Part shown: piece after piece, positions 53,346 to 61,462 of the stretch
Numbering within the stretch: the first letter of the stretch is position 1
Layout of the letters: each line of letters opens with the position of its first letter
Origin: Enemella evansiae
GTDB taxonomy: Bacteria > Pseudomonadota > Alphaproteobacteria > Rhodobacterales > Rhodobacteraceae
DNA length: 64,000 nt
Reading direction: 5' to 3'
Assembly (NCBI GenBank): GCA_017255395.1
Contig: JAFKDC010000001.1
Coordinates: 434,001-498,000 of the forward strand
Program-made: the position numbers and the translations under genes
The notes under the pieces: model-generated
Told to the model about the DNA's origin: nothing
Seen by the model: only the letters and a program-made list of their open reading frames with translations
Database searches by the model: none

Positions 53346-53618
53346 CCAGTGCCAGCTGTCGGGTCGATCCGGGGGGAGTGACGGGGTATCTCGCCTCGGG
53401 CTTCATTCACAACCCTCCGGCCAAGCTTGCCCCGCCGCTGATGCCGCAAACGCCAGGCCCGCACGGCAGGCTGCGCAGGGCACCCGGGCGTATAAACATC
53501 TGTCACCGCGCCCGAAGGGCGTGCCGGTCGTGCGCGTCAGCGCGCGAAACCCCGCGCCATGGCCCCGCAGTGGCCGTCACAGGGCAGGTGCCATTCGGCC
53601 AGACCCATCGCGGAACCG

Positions 53619-54221
53619 CTACTTCTGTCCGATCCGGGGTTCCGTCCCGGCCTTCAGCCGCTTCAGGTTCTCCCGGTGCCGCCAGAAGACCAGCGCCGTC
53701 AGCACAATGCCGGTCAGCAGCAGGTCCCAGCGCGCGAAGGCAAACATCCAGACCGTCGAAGAAGCCGCGCCCACCAGCGCCCCCACCGAGGAAATCCGCG
53801 TCACCAGCGCCGCCAGCAGCCACATCGCGCAGCAGGCAAGCCCCACGGGCCAGCTCAGCGCCAGCACCACGCCAAGGAAGGTCGCCACGCCCTTGCCGCC
53901 CCGGAAGCGCAGCCAGACCGGGTAGCAATGGCCGATGAAGGCCGCCAGCCCCGCGATCTGCATGGCGCCGCTGTCGCCGGTCATCCAGCCTGCCAGCAGC
54001 ACCGCCAACGCGCCCTTGATCCCGTCCAGCAGCAGCGTCGCCGCCGCCGCCGCCTTGTTGCCGGTGCGCAGCACGTTGGTTGCGCCGATATTGCCCGACC
54101 CGATGCTGCGCAGGTCGCCCAGCCCCATGGCCCGGGTGATCAGGATGCCGAAGGGCACCGACCCCATGAGGTAGCCCAGCACCAGCCAGGTTCCGGCGAT
54201 CAGCAGCGGAGTGTCGAACAT
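53619..54221 (-). CDS. plsY: Glycerol-3-phosphate acyltransferase PlsY
   Basis: A 200-residue inner-membrane enzyme from ATG 54221. It transfers the acyl group from acyl-phosphate to glycerol 3-phosphate, the first step of phospholipid synthesis. The three PlsY motifs are visible: GSVPFGILITRAMGLGDLRS with SGNIGATNVLRTGNK, GHCYPVWLRFRGGKGVAT, and the third near FWRHRENLKRLKAGTEP. Five membrane segments. It starts 19 bases after the pyrC-like stop, in one operon. Confidence 0.94.
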   Translation of the reverse strand: MFDTPLLIAGTWLVLGYLMGSVPFGILITRAMGLGDLRSIGSGNIGATNVLRTGNKAAAAATLLLDGIKGALAVLLAGWMTGDSGAMQIAGLAAFIGHCYPVWLRFRGGKGVATFLGVVLALSWPVGLACCAMWLLAALVTRISSVGALVGAASSTVWMFAFARWDLLLTGIVLTALVFWRHRENLKRLKAGTEPRIGQK

Positions 54222-54240
54222 CCTGCCCTCCTCAGGCTTC

Positions 54241-55560
54241 TCAGGCTTCGAAGACGCGGGTGCCGGAAACCCATGTCCCCAGCACCTTGCCCTGCAGGCG
54301 GGCATTGTCGAACGGCGTGTTCCTCGACTTCGAGCGCAGCGCGAAGCGGTCCAGCACCACCGGCTTGTCCGGGTCGAAAAGCACCAGGTCGGCGGGCGCG
54401 CCCGCGGTCATCCGCCCGGCGCCCAGCCCCAGCCGCTTTGCCGGGTTCAGCGCCAGCGCCCGGAACAGGCAGGGCAGGCTCAGCTCGTCGGCGTGATACA
54501 GGCGCAGAAGCACCGGCAGCATGGTTTCCAGCCCCACCGCGCCCGAGGCTGCCTCTTCGAAGGGCAGGCGCTTCGATTCCTCGTCCTGCGGGGTGTGAAA
54601 GCTGCCGACGATGTCGATCAGCCCGGTGCGCAGAGCCTCGACCACCGCCTTGCGGTCGTCCTCGGACCGCAGCGGCGGCGTGACCTTGAAGAAGGTCCGG
54701 TAGTCGGCGAGATCCATCTCGTTCAGCGTCAGGTGGTGCATCGAGGTGCCCGCCGTCACGTCGAAGCCGTTGGCCTTGGCCCGCTCCAGCGCCGGAAGGG
54801 CGCGCACCGTGGTGACCTGGTCGGCGTGGTAGCGCACGCCCGTCATCTCGACCAGCGCGATATCGCGGTCCAGCCCCATGCGCTCGGCCATGGGCGAGAC
54901 CGCGGGCAGCCCGCGCAGCGAGGCGAACTTGCCAGAGGTCGCCGCCGCCCCGGCAGACAGCCCCGGCTCCTGCGGGTGGCCGATCACCAGCGCGCCCAGC
55001 GAGCGCGCGTAGGTCAGGGCACGGGACAGCACCTTGGTATCGCGCACCACCCGGTCGCAATCGGTGAAGGCCACGGCGCCCGCGTCCATCAGGAAGCCCA
55101 GCTCGGTCATCTCGCGCCCGTCGCGGCCCTTGGTCAGGGCGGCCATGGGCAGCACATGCACCGGCGCCTCGTCCACCGCGCGGCGGCGGATGTAGTCGAG
55201 CGACTCGGGGGTGTCGATGCAGGGCTGGGTGTCGGGCCGCGTCACGATGGTCGTGACCCCGCCCGCCGCCGCCGCCGCCCCGGCGGTGCCATAGCTTTCC
55301 TTGTGGCGCTCGCCGGGCTCTCCGACCTTGACGCCGATATCCACGATCCCGGGGGCAAGGCACTTGCCGCCACAGTCCACGCGGATCAGCTCCGCGCGCG
55401 GCCCGCCCGCGCCCTCGGCGGCGAGCTTGCGTTCAAGCGCTGCGGCCTCTGCAAAGATTTCCCGGATCACGCCATCGGCGACAAGCACCGCCGCCCCCTC
55501 GACCACGCGATCCGCTTCTGGGTCGATCAGGCGGGCATTCAGGAAGGCTGTCTGGGTCAT
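54241..55560 (-). CDS. Dihydroorotase-like protein lacking metal ligands (PyrC' / pseudo-dihydroorotase)
   Basis: A 439-residue amidohydrolase-fold protein from ATG 55560. At the normal HxH metal site the sequence is GIVDIGVKVGEPGERHKESY, so both histidines are missing (Gly and Lys in their places), and the usual late DHAPH motif reads GSFHTPQDEESKRLPFEEA. The His pair in GTSMHHLTLNE remains. Inactive PyrC' proteins are known from Pseudomonas, where they assemble with and stabilise aspartate transcarbamoylase. It lies in the same transcription direction as pyrB with two small genes between. I infer a scaffold role rather than catalysis; a genuine pyrC should exist elsewhere. Confidence 0.85.
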   Translation of the reverse strand: MTQTAFLNARLIDPEADRVVEGAAVLVADGVIREIFAEAAALERKLAAEGAGGPRAELIRVDCGGKCLAPGIVDIGVKVGEPGERHKESYGTAGAAAAAGGVTTIVTRPDTQPCIDTPESLDYIRRRAVDEAPVHVLPMAALTKGRDGREMTELGFLMDAGAVAFTDCDRVVRDTKVLSRALTYARSLGALVIGHPQEPGLSAGAAATSGKFASLRGLPAVSPMAERMGLDRDIALVEMTGVRYHADQVTTVRALPALERAKANGFDVTAGTSMHHLTLNEMDLADYRTFFKVTPPLRSEDDRKAVVEALRTGLIDIVGSFHTPQDEESKRLPFEEAASGAVGLETMLPVLLRLYHADELSLPCLFRALALNPAKRLGLGAGRMTAGAPADLVLFDPDKPVVLDRFALRSKSRNTPFDNARLQGKVLGTWVSGTRVFEA

Positions 55561-55959
55561 GTGAGGTCCGGAAATCGGCTGCGGTTCGGCGCGGTTCCCC
55601 CTTCCTCTAGGCCATAACGGCGACCGGGAAAAGCCGCAGCACACGACCCGTGTGGGATGCAGGGCGGGAAAGGTCCCGCGTGGCACCCGGGCGGGACCTG
55701 CGAAGGCGGTCGGCAGACCGCTGCCAGCGCAGGCCCGTCGCGCGGGGGCCGGGGGTCGTGACCTGCGGTGGCTCTGTCCGTGCGGCGTACTGTTGCACGG
55801 GGGTGCAGATTTGTCTGGAACAGGAGGCGCCCCGGGCGGACCGGTGCGTCGGACCCCAGTTCGGCGCCTCTGCCTCTGCTCAGGACTGTCCGTCCCGGGC
55901 CCGCCGCTGTCATGTCGTCCACCGCAGATGTGCGTCAGTCCCGCGACCGGCGCGGAGGA
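55561..55959. other. Spacer before the pyrC-like gene, nothing recognised
   Basis: About 400 bases of GC-rich DNA between the PH-like membrane protein gene and the pyrC-like gene. No frame has protein character and no strong hairpin with a T-run is visible. A separate promoter for pyrC-like/plsY may lie here. Confidence 0.4.
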
Positions 55960-56553
55960 TCAGCCCGGCAGTTCGGTGCCGTCGCCGCGCGTGATGTCGC
56001 GCATCATCCGGTAGACGCGGCGCGCCCCTGCTATGCGCTCGAACCCCACCGGCACCTGCTGGGTCTTCACCGAGTGCAGGGACCCGTTGCTGCGCCAACT
56101 GACCTCTTTCCACGCGAACCAGACGCTGCCCGGGTCGCCGTCGTCGAGGCTGAGCCGGGTGTCCGCGTCCAGCGGCCATGACCGCAGCCTGCGGCCCTGT
56201 ATCGGCAGGTCGGTGGCGATGAAGGCGCGGCGGTCGGTCAGGGTGTAGGTGGTGCGGGACAGGCGCAGCATGTCCCACAGGACAAAGCCGCCCGCCATGT
56301 AGAGACCCACGGCAAGGAACAGGACCCCGAAATAGGGGAAGATGTCGACAAGACCGCCCGCGTCGTCCGGGAACCCGCCGGTGATCCAGAAGGCCATCTT
56401 GATCCAGACGGTCGAGAAGACCACGAAGAACACCCCCATGACGACCTGCATCGGGTGTTGCGGGCGGAAGGCGGGGCCGTGGTCCGGGCGGCCCTGCCAG
56501 AGCAGCGTCTCGCCGGGATCGAGGATGTCTTCCCAGCCGGGCGGCGGTGTCAT
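55960..56553 (-). CDS. Membrane protein with PH-like domain
   Basis: A 197-residue protein from ATG 56553, overlapping the upstream stop (ATGA). An N-terminal GWEDILDPGETLLWQGRPDH segment is typical of bacterial PH (YdbS-type) proteins. Two membrane helices (MQVVMGVFFVVFSTVWIKMA and IFPYFGVLFLAVGLYMAGGF) are followed by a beta-rich PH-like domain (LSRTTYTLTDRRAFIATDLP). Function unknown. It sits between pyrB and the pyrC-like gene, an arrangement that recurs in Rhodobacterales as far as I recall. Confidence 0.7.
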   Translation of the reverse strand: MTPPPGWEDILDPGETLLWQGRPDHGPAFRPQHPMQVVMGVFFVVFSTVWIKMAFWITGGFPDDAGGLVDIFPYFGVLFLAVGLYMAGGFVLWDMLRLSRTTYTLTDRRAFIATDLPIQGRRLRSWPLDADTRLSLDDGDPGSVWFAWKEVSWRSNGSLHSVKTQQVPVGFERIAGARRVYRMMRDITRGDGTELPG

Positions 56554-57092
56554 CGCAGCGCCAGCAGGACGACCAGCAGGATCAGGACCCCAAGACCCGC
56601 CAGCAGCAGTTTCAGCAGGGTCGAGCTGCCCCGGCCCGACGCGGCGGGGGCGCCCTGCGAAAGCTGCCCCCGGGCGGCATCGCTGCGCAGCGGGGCGCCG
56701 CGTCCCGGCGCGGCATGCGCGCCATAGGCGCCGACATGGGACAGCGGTGCGGCGGGTGACAGGCGTTGCGAGGTGTTGTCGAAGGCCTGCGGCGGCAGGA
56801 TCACCACGTGCCCGGTCAGCGCGTCGAGCGTCGCACGATCCGCCGCCAGCGTCTTTTCGGGCAGATTGTACGCCTCTGCCAGGTAGCGCGACAGCGGCAT
56901 CGGCCCCAGGTCCCCGATGCGCACCGTCTCGACGAAGGCAGGCCGCAGCGCCGTGGCCCCCAGCGCGTATTTCAGCGGCCACTCGCCGGTGCCGGCCATG
57001 GTGGTGAACCGCTCGACCGCCTCGGGCGGCAGGTCGAGGTGAAACAGATGCAGGGTCTCTGTATCCGAGCCGTTGATTTCGACGTGTTTCAT
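56550..57092 (-). CDS. Hypothetical tail-anchored protein behind pyrB
   Basis: A 180-residue protein from ATG 57092 (MKHVEINGSDTETLHLFHLD). The N-terminal 110 residues look like a compact alpha/beta domain (PLKYALGATALRPAFVETVR). A disordered, Gly/Ala-rich linker follows, and the last 22 residues are one membrane helix (LLKLLLAGLGVLILLVVLLA). It starts 94 bases after the pyrB stop and overlaps the PH-like gene. Function unknown. It may tether the aspartate transcarbamoylase complex to the membrane; that is speculation from position. Confidence 0.65.
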   Translation of the reverse strand: MKHVEINGSDTETLHLFHLDLPPEAVERFTTMAGTGEWPLKYALGATALRPAFVETVRIGDLGPMPLSRYLAEAYNLPEKTLAADRATLDALTGHVVILPPQAFDNTSQRLSPAAPLSHVGAYGAHAAPGRGAPLRSDAARGQLSQGAPAASGRGSSTLLKLLLAGLGVLILLVVLLALR

Positions 57093-57186
57093 GCGGTCCC
57101 TCAGGTCGTTCGAAAGGCGTCTTGGTAGAATATCGTGGTAAAACCGGGAAAGGGTCCCGCGTGTCTTTTTACGAGCGATGGCGCTT

Positions 57187-58137
57187 TCAGGCCATGACTT
57201 CTTTGGGATGCGCGCGCAGGTTGCGGGCGAGAAGGTCCATGGCAGCCATGCGCACGGCAACACCCATTTCCACCTGGTCCTGAATGACCGAGCGGTTGAT
57301 GTCGTCGGCGATGGTGCCATCGATCTCGACCCCGCGGTTCATCGGGCCGGGGTGCATGACGATGGCGTCGGGGGCGGCGCAGGCCAGTTTCTCGGCGTCC
57401 AGCCCGTAGCGGTAGAAATACTCGCGCTCCGAGGGGATGAAGCCGCCGTCCATACGTTCCTTTTGCAGGCGCAGCATCATGACCACGTCGACGCCGTCCA
57501 GCCCCTTGCGCATGTCGTCGTAGACCTCGACGCCGAAGTCGGCGATGCCCGCGGGCATCAGCGTGGCGGGACCGACGAGGCGAATGCGGTTCTCCATCTT
57601 GCCCAGCAGCAGGATGTTCGAGCGCGCCACGCGGGAATGCGCGATATCGCCGCAAATCGCGATGTTCAGGCGGTGCAGGCGGCCCTTGGCGCGGCGAATG
57701 GTCAGCGCGTCCAGCAGCGCCTGCGTTGGGTGTTCGTGCCGCCCGTCACCGGCGTTCAGCACCGCGCAGTTGACCTTCTGCGCCAGAAGATCGACGGCGC
57801 CCGAATGCGGATGGCGGACCACCAGCAGGTCGGGGTGCATGGCGTTCAGCGTCATGGCGGTGTCGATCAGGGTCTCGCCCTTCTTGATGCTGCTGGCCTG
57901 CATCGACATGTTCATGACATCCGCGCCCAGCCGCTTTCCGGCCAGTTCGAAGCTGGCCTGCGTTCGGGTGGAGTTCTCGAAGAACATGTTGATCTGGGTC
58001 AGACCGGCCAGCGCCGCGCCGTGTTTCTCGCGGCGGCGGCCATGGGCGGCATAGCGGTCGGCAAGGTCGAGGACGGTGGTGATCTCGTCCGGGCGCAGGG
58101 GTTCGATCCCCAGCAGGTGGCGTTGGTCGAAGCGCAT
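57187..58137 (-). CDS. pyrB: Aspartate carbamoyltransferase catalytic subunit
   Basis: A 316-residue enzyme. It condenses carbamoyl phosphate and aspartate in pyrimidine synthesis. Motifs: carbamoyl-phosphate site [56 protein letters not shown], and the late [13 protein letters not shown]. No pyrI regulatory gene is present; instead a pyrC-like gene with a dead active site lies downstream, as in class A transcarbamoylases of Pseudomonas. First gene of the block leading to plsY. Confidence 0.95.
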   Translation of the reverse strand: MRFDQRHLLGIEPLRPDEITTVLDLADRYAAHGRRREKHGAALAGLTQINMFFENSTRTQASFELAGKRLGADVMNMSMQASSIKKGETLIDTAMTLNAMHPDLLVVRHPHSGAVDLLAQKVNCAVLNAGDGRHEHPTQALLDALTIRRAKGRLHRLNIAICGDIAHSRVARSNILLLGKMENRIRLVGPATLMPAGIADFGVEVYDDMRKGLDGVDVVMMLRLQKERMDGGFIPSEREYFYRYGLDAEKLACAAPDAIVMHPGPMNRGVEIDGTIADDINRSVIQDQVEMGVAVRMAAMDLLARNLRAHPKEVMA

Positions 58138-58464
58138 GGGCGTCCCCTTGGGTCGGTTGTGGCTTTCATAGGAAGCGGGGCTTCCGGGGGCAAGGGCGGT
58201 GCGCGCGGCGGGCGGGGCGATGAGTATTTCGACAGAGAAGAAGCACCGGGTCGCCTGGCCTGTCGGCGGGCGGGTCTGTTGCGGCGGAATGCAGAGGTAT
58301 TTGGACCAAGAAGATGCATGGCGATTCGTGAGACGGTTGGGCTGGCGCATGATGCAGCTTTGCGGGCGGGTGTTCGTTGCGGCGGGTTCGGGGGATTTGC
58401 GCGAGGGTGGTTTTGCATCGGCGGCGCGGCGCGTAGGGTAAGGGCCATGGAATCGGAGGACGGC
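58138..58464. other. Divergent spacer between pyrB and the UDG gene
   Basis: About 330 bases without a convincing gene. It carries a copy of a dispersed motif (GAGGTATTTGGACCAAGAAG, 58294-58313) related to one behind panC. The pyrB promoter must lie at its left end, but no clear boxes were found. Confidence 0.4.
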
Positions 58465-59247
58465 ATGGCGCTGGACTGGCACGTGGCACGGGCTTTGCTG
58501 GAATGGCAGCTCGAGATGGGGGTGGACGAGGCGCTGGCAGAGGCGCCCGTCGACCGCTTTGCCGTCGAGGCGGCGGCGCGCGAGGCTGCGGCGCAGCGTG
58601 AGGCGACCCCGGCGCGGGCCGTGGCGCCGGTGCGCCAGGCCGCCGCCGATCCGGTCGCCGAAGCCGAGGCGCTGGCGCGCGCGGCGGTCGATCTGCCGGC
58701 ACTGCGGGCGGCGATGGAGGGCTTCGACCATTGCCAGCTGAAGCGCGGCGCGCGGCGGCTGGTCTTTGCCGATGGCGTGGCCACGGCGCGGGTCATGGTG
58801 GTGGGCGAGGCCCCGGGCCGCGACGAGGATATCGAGGGGCGGCCCTTTGTCGGGCGCGCCGGGCAGTTGCTGGACCGGATGCTGGCGGCGGTGCAGCTGT
58901 CGCGCGCCGAAAGCGTCTATATCACCAATGTCTTGCCGTGGCGGCCGCCGCAGAACCGCGACCCGCGCCCCGAGGAGATCGCGATGATGCTGCCCTTCCT
59001 CAGGCGGCACATCGCGCTGGCCGATCCGGCCCTGCTGGTGATCGTGGGCAACATTTCCTGTCAGGCCCTGCTGGGGCGGCGCGGCATCACGCGGCTGCGC
59101 GGCCAATGGACAGAGGCCGAGGGGCGGCCCGCCCTGCCGATGCTGCATCCCGCCTACCTGTTGCGCCAGCCGCAGGCCAAGCGTGAGAGCTGGGCGGACC
59201 TTCTGTCGCTGAAGGCGCGGCTGCGGAACCTGTCCGCGCCGGGCTGA
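58465..59247 (+). CDS. Uracil-DNA glycosylase, family 4 type
   Basis: A 260-residue protein. I take ATG 58465 ([20 protein letters not shown]) because GGAGG lies five bases upstream; ATG 58447 is also possible. After an alanine-rich N-terminal extension of about 90 residues the UDG domain begins ([18 protein letters not shown]). It has the active-site motif [46 protein letters not shown] and [11 protein letters not shown]. Family 4 enzymes bind a 4Fe-4S cluster and remove uracil from DNA; only part of the cysteine set is evident here. Divergent from pyrB. Confidence 0.88.
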   Translation: MALDWHVARALLEWQLEMGVDEALAEAPVDRFAVEAAAREAAAQREATPARAVAPVRQAAADPVAEAEALARAAVDLPALRAAMEGFDHCQLKRGARRLVFADGVATARVMVVGEAPGRDEDIEGRPFVGRAGQLLDRMLAAVQLSRAESVYITNVLPWRPPQNRDPRPEEIAMMLPFLRRHIALADPALLVIVGNISCQALLGRRGITRLRGQWTEAEGRPALPMLHPAYLLRQPQAKRESWADLLSLKARLRNLSAPG

Positions 59248-59388
59248 CGCCTTGGGCGGCGCTCTGGGCCGGGCCGTGTCCAGGCCTCTGCCTGGGGCAG
59301 GGTGGCTGCCTCTGCGGCTCTCTGTGCCCTTTCCGGGGGCGGGGCGGGGCGCTAGGCTTTGCCGAGTGACACCCGCGAGAGAGGCCCC

Positions 59389-59931
59389 ATGTCCCGCATC
59401 GACGAAACGAGAGAGTTCATCCCGGTCCGGATCGCCGTCCTGACGGTGTCGGACACGCGCTCCATGGCGGAGGACCGGTCCGGCCAGACGCTGGTGGACC
59501 GGCTGGAGGCGGCGGGGCATCGTCTGGCCGCTCGCGAGATCGTGAAGGACGAGCGCGACGGGATCGCCGCCGTGCTGCGCCGCTGGATCGCCGATCCGGC
59601 GATCGACGTGGTGATCTCGACCGGGGGCACCGGGCTGACCGGGCGGGATGTCACGGTCGAGGCGCACCGCGACGTCTACGAGAAGGAGATCGACGCCTTC
59701 GGCACCGTCTTCACCTATGTTTCCATGCAGAAAATCGGCACCAGCGCGGTGCAGAGCCGGGCCACGGGCGGCGTCGCCGGGGGCACCTATCTCTTTGCGC
59801 TGCCCGGCTCTACCGGGGCCTGCAAGGATGCCTGGGACGAGATCCTGTCGCTGCAACTGGACTACCGCCACCGGCCCTGCAACTTCGTCGAGATCATGCC
59901 GCGGCTTGAGGAACACAAGCGACGGAAATGA
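59389..59931 (+). CDS. moaB: Molybdenum cofactor biosynthesis protein B
   Basis: A 180-residue protein from ATG 59389 ([20 protein letters not shown]), with GAGAGAGG upstream. The MPT-binding MoaB/MogA domain shows [39 protein letters not shown] and [20 protein letters not shown]. It adenylylates molybdopterin or acts near that step of cofactor synthesis. Normal length. The RND genes that follow are separate in function. Confidence 0.92.
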   Translation: MSRIDETREFIPVRIAVLTVSDTRSMAEDRSGQTLVDRLEAAGHRLAAREIVKDERDGIAAVLRRWIADPAIDVVISTGGTGLTGRDVTVEAHRDVYEKEIDAFGTVFTYVSMQKIGTSAVQSRATGGVAGGTYLFALPGSTGACKDAWDEILSLQLDYRHRPCNFVEIMPRLEEHKRRK

Positions 59932-60004
59932 TCCGCAGGCGCGTATCATCGCGTAGGTTATGGAAGAGGTCCGGTTCCCGGTGGGGGCCGGGCGGAGGAT
60001 GCCG

Positions 60005-61459
60005 ATGCGATTTCTGCGAAAGAGCCTGACCGGGCTGTTCCTGCTATCCCTGACGCTGGGCCTTCTGGTCTATGCGGGCGTTCTGGTGCGCGACGCGGTG
60101 CAGCACGCCATGACCCAGGAGCCGCGGATGCCCAACGCCCGCGAGCGGGTCTTTACCGTCAATGTCGTCGAGGCGCGGCCCGAGGCGCTGCGCCCGATCC
60201 TGCAGGCCTTCGGCGAGGTGCAAAGCCGCCGCACGCTGGAACTGCGGGCGGCGGCCTCTGGCGCGCTTCTGGACCTTGCGCCGGATTTCGTGGAGGGCGG
60301 GCAGGTCGTGGCGGGGCAGCTGCTGGCGCGCATCGATCCGGCCGGCGCGCAGCTGGCACTGGACCGGGCCGAAAGCGACCTGCTGGACGCCCGGGCCGAG
60401 CAGCGCGAGGCCGAGCGCGCCATCGTGCTGGCCCGCGACGAGCTGACCGCCGCCGAAGAGCAGGTGGCCCTGCGGGCGCAGGCGCTGGAGCGGGCGCAGG
60501 GCCTGCTGGATCGGCGCGTCGGCACGGCGGCCACGGTGGAGGATGCGGAACTGGCGCTGTCCTCGGCGCGGCAGTCGGTGCTGACAAGGCGGCAGGCGGT
60601 GGCCACCGCCGAGGCGCGGATCGATCAGGCCGCGACGGCCCTGCGGCGCAGCGAGATCGCCGTCGCCGAGGCGCAGCGCGCGCTGGAGGACACCGAGGTG
60701 CGCGCGGCCTTCGCCGGAACGCTGTCGGATGTGACGGTGGTGGCGGGGCGGCTGGTTTCGGCCAACGAGCAGCTGGCGCAGCTGGTCGACCCGCAGGCGC
60801 TGGAGGTGGCCTTTCGCGTGTCCACCCAGCAATACGCGCGGCTTCTGAGCGATACGGGCCGGGTGCAGGAAATGCCGGTGACCGCGACGCTGGACGTCTT
60901 CGGCACCAATCTGGCGGCGACGGGCCATGTCTCGCGCGACGGGGCGGCGGTGGGCGAGGGGCAGACCGGGCGGCTGCTGTTCGCGACGCTGGACGCGCCG
61001 CGCGGTTTCAAGCCCGGCGATTTCGTCACGGTCGCCATCGAGGAGCCCGAGGTGCGCGACGTGATCCGCCTGCCTGCCACGGCGCTCAACGCAGCCAATC
61101 ACGTGCTGGTGCTGGGCGAGGGCGCGCGTCTGGAGGCGATGATCGTCGACCTCGTGCGCAGGCAGGGCGACGCGGTGCTGGTGCGGTCCGCCGCGCTGGA
61201 GGGGCGGCAGGTGGTGGCCGAGCGCACGCCGCTGCTGGGCGCGGGCATCAGGGTAGAGCCGGTGGGCGAAGCCGCCGCCGTGGCAGAGGCCCCCGCCATG
61301 GTCGCGCTGTCGGAAGAGCGGCGCGCCCGGCTGGTGGCCTTCGTCGAGGCCAACAGCCGCATGCCCGAAGAGGCGCGCAGCCGTCTGCTGGCGCAACTGG
61401 CGCAGCCCGAGGTGCCCGCCGAGATGGTGGCGCGCATCGAGCAGCGGATGGGGGGCTAG
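60005..61459 (+). CDS. RND efflux periplasmic adaptor (membrane fusion protein)
   Basis: A 484-residue protein from ATG 60005 ([20 protein letters not shown]), with GGAGG seven bases upstream. N-terminal membrane anchor, barrel-sandwich/lipoyl half motif ([20 protein letters not shown]), a coiled-coil hairpin at about 100-210 ([20 protein letters not shown]), then [20 protein letters not shown] and beta-barrel domains. A C-terminal helical extension of about 60 residues ([20 protein letters not shown]) is longer than in AcrA. It bridges the pump in the next gene to an outer-membrane channel. No TolC-type gene is in view. Confidence 0.88.
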   Translation: MRFLRKSLTGLFLLSLTLGLLVYAGVLVRDAVQHAMTQEPRMPNARERVFTVNVVEARPEALRPILQAFGEVQSRRTLELRAAASGALLDLAPDFVEGGQVVAGQLLARIDPAGAQLALDRAESDLLDARAEQREAERAIVLARDELTAAEEQVALRAQALERAQGLLDRRVGTAATVEDAELALSSARQSVLTRRQAVATAEARIDQAATALRRSEIAVAEAQRALEDTEVRAAFAGTLSDVTVVAGRLVSANEQLAQLVDPQALEVAFRVSTQQYARLLSDTGRVQEMPVTATLDVFGTNLAATGHVSRDGAAVGEGQTGRLLFATLDAPRGFKPGDFVTVAIEEPEVRDVIRLPATALNAANHVLVLGEGARLEAMIVDLVRRQGDAVLVRSAALEGRQVVAERTPLLGAGIRVEPVGEAAAVAEAPAMVALSEERRARLVAFVEANSRMPEEARSRLLAQLAQPEVPAEMVARIEQRMGG

Positions 61460-61462
61460 GCC

